The notes under the pieces are model-generated. The model worked only from the letters and a program-made list of their open reading frames with translations. It was not told the origin of the DNA and ran no database searches. A stretch of 5,998 bases of DNA from Bacillota bacterium (GTDB taxonomy: Bacteria; Bacillota; Dethiobacteria; Dethiobacterales; Dethiobacteraceae). Of this stretch, positions 5,185-5,998 are shown in pieces. Every line of letters begins with the position of its first letter. The stretch's first letter is position 1. Location: the NCBI GenBank assembly GCA_018725345.1, contig QLUI01000123.1:1-5998 (forward strand), given 5' to 3'. The translations under genes were made by a program, and so were the position numbers.

Positions 5185-5549
5185 GACCACCGGTTCTCGT
5201 TTCTCTTTACCGTCAAGTCTGCTGCCAGATCCATTCTCAACGTTGGTTTTTCATCATACGGGATAGCTATGCCTAAAAACAGATGAATTTTTGCTACTAA
5301 ATCTACGAGGATTATTTTTTTGTCAAATTATTTGTTTGTGAAAGATAATGGATTGTCTTACATGGGAATCGAAGATAAAATATGAGTATCAAAAAAAGCA
5401 AATTCCTAGTGCGCCGCAGCAACGTTAGGCGAACGGTGCCAAAAACAATTAGAACAACTTGATAGAGAATGAATCTTGAATACCATCAACTCAAAACCGT
5501 TTCAAATTTCAAAACAACTGGTAGTGGAAGCGAGGGCAGGTGATAGCAG
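5185..5549. other. Gene-free stretch, nothing recognised
   Basis: These 365 AT-rich bases have stops in all frames at short intervals. I find no tRNA, no convincing promoter or terminator, and no repeat tied to the neighbouring elements. It probably holds the undefined 3' end of the IS91 fragment and the undefined left end of the next insertion sequence. Confidence 0.5.
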
Positions 5550-5998
5550 GTGACCGCCGAACTCTGTACCCTGATCTTTGCCTTTGCTTCCAGTTTTAGT
5601 CGTGACCGTGCTTTTCACTGGTTCGCTGTCTGCCTTTTCGGGATGATGGTGCGCCTGGACCACTGCGGCGTGACGGCCTTTGTCCGCTGGTTGAAGCTGG
5701 ACCCCAAATGGTACAACGGTCTTTTGCATTTCTTCCAGGCGTCTTCCTGGGACCTGTCATTACTAATGCGCTGCTGGCAGCGTTTTATCCCGGGCCAGAT
5801 CCCTCTTTTTCGGTTCAACGGAGCGGCCATGATGGTCTTAGATCGAGCGTTTCGTTAACCTGGGCTACATCGCCCTCGGGATGTTGCAAATCCTAGCCGT
5901 TAAGCATCTCCGCCTGGTCTGGAAAAAATACGGGGGCTGACTTAGAACCGTCAGAGGGGATATCCCCTCCGTGGAAGTCGTGTATCAATTGAATACTT
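5550..5998 (+). pseudogene. DDE transposase with its centre deleted (runs off the right edge)
   Basis: The N-terminal part starts at GTG 5550 behind a weak GAGGGCAGG (5532-5540). It reads FHWFAVCLFGMMVRLDHCGV, RWLKLDPKWYNGLLHFFQASSW and PLFRFNGAAMMVLD (residues 22-98), the start of a clostridial DDE transposase family in which the last Asp is probably the first catalytic one. The frame then ends at TAA (5856-5858). From 5842, in a different frame, the C-terminal text appears: ERFVNLGYIALGMLQILAVKH, LVWKKYGG, TGA (5938-5940), then LRTVRGDIPSVE to the window edge. Family members read roughly YSGWLRTVRGEIPSVE there, so Trp has become a stop. A deletion near 5840 has thus removed the core of several hundred residues and shifted frame. 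I recognise the pattern but cannot name the IS family with certainty. Confidence 0.65.

Noticed and set aside
5408..5440. AACGTTAGGC resembling an integron attC core site.
   Set aside because: Only one core-like heptamer is seen, with no inverted partner forming an attC fold and no cassette or integrase.
375..5940. Two places where TGA stands for an expected Trp (375-377 and 5938-5940), suggesting a recoded genetic code.
   Set aside because: Both lie in genes with other lesions, the intact transporter uses TGG for Trp throughout with no internal TGA, and codes with TGA as Trp do not fit the apparent host group. Ordinary decay is enough.
5954..5969. Perfect 16-bp palindrome GAGGGGATATCCCCTC.
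   Set aside because: It falls in conserved transposase coding text (RGDIPS), so codon constraint plus chance explains it; no promoter is near.

Overview
The window looks like a small accessory or scar region from a Gram-positive anaerobe of the Clostridia, most like the Peptococcaceae (Desulfotomaculum/Pelotomaculum type). This rests on Firmicutes-style Shine-Dalgarno sites, an oxalate/formate-antiporter (OFA) family permease, a CBS-pair protein and several transposase families common in that group. The placement is inferred from recalled family resemblance, not from a search. The first kilobase is GC-rich; the insertion sequences and the intergenic stretches around them are clearly more AT-rich.

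Layout. 1-84 is the 3' end of an unidentified plus-strand gene, followed at once by a strong ribosome binding site and a short ORF (105-290) that seems to run into foreign antisense DNA. 167-998 (minus) is a gene wreck with a readable history. A CBS-pair gene was joined in frame to a LolA/DUF4367-like lipoprotein gene at the lipobox (588-602). The lipoprotein part then has a TGG-to-TGA nonsense change (375-377), a homopolymer frameshift (297-305) and probably an internal loss. 1129-2502 (minus) is an IS1634-like transposase that is short and lacks the first catalytic Asp. 2503-2755 is a regulatory interval on the plus strand: a perfect TTGACA-17-TATAAT promoter, a 19-bp palindrome at its start point, four TTTAAC boxes and an extended -10 element. 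It leads into the only clearly intact host gene, the OFA-type transporter (2756-4018).

Downstream, 4038-4830 is an internally deleted IS21-family element that keeps both repeat-bearing ends but has only a broken istA and no istB. A 44-bp near-perfect palindrome sits at its deletion junction. Directly against its right end lies the C-terminal scrap of an IS91-family transposase (4841-5184). After about 365 bp with nothing recognisable, the window ends in a DDE transposase pseudogene whose centre is deleted (5550-5998).

Taken together, one functional permease is bracketed by at least four decayed mobile elements. The most useful leads are the control region of the permease, the in-frame CBS/lipoprotein chimera and the palindrome in the IS21 derivative. 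I see no CRISPR array, tRNA, rRNA, toxin-antitoxin pair or new multi-gene system, and I do not claim one.
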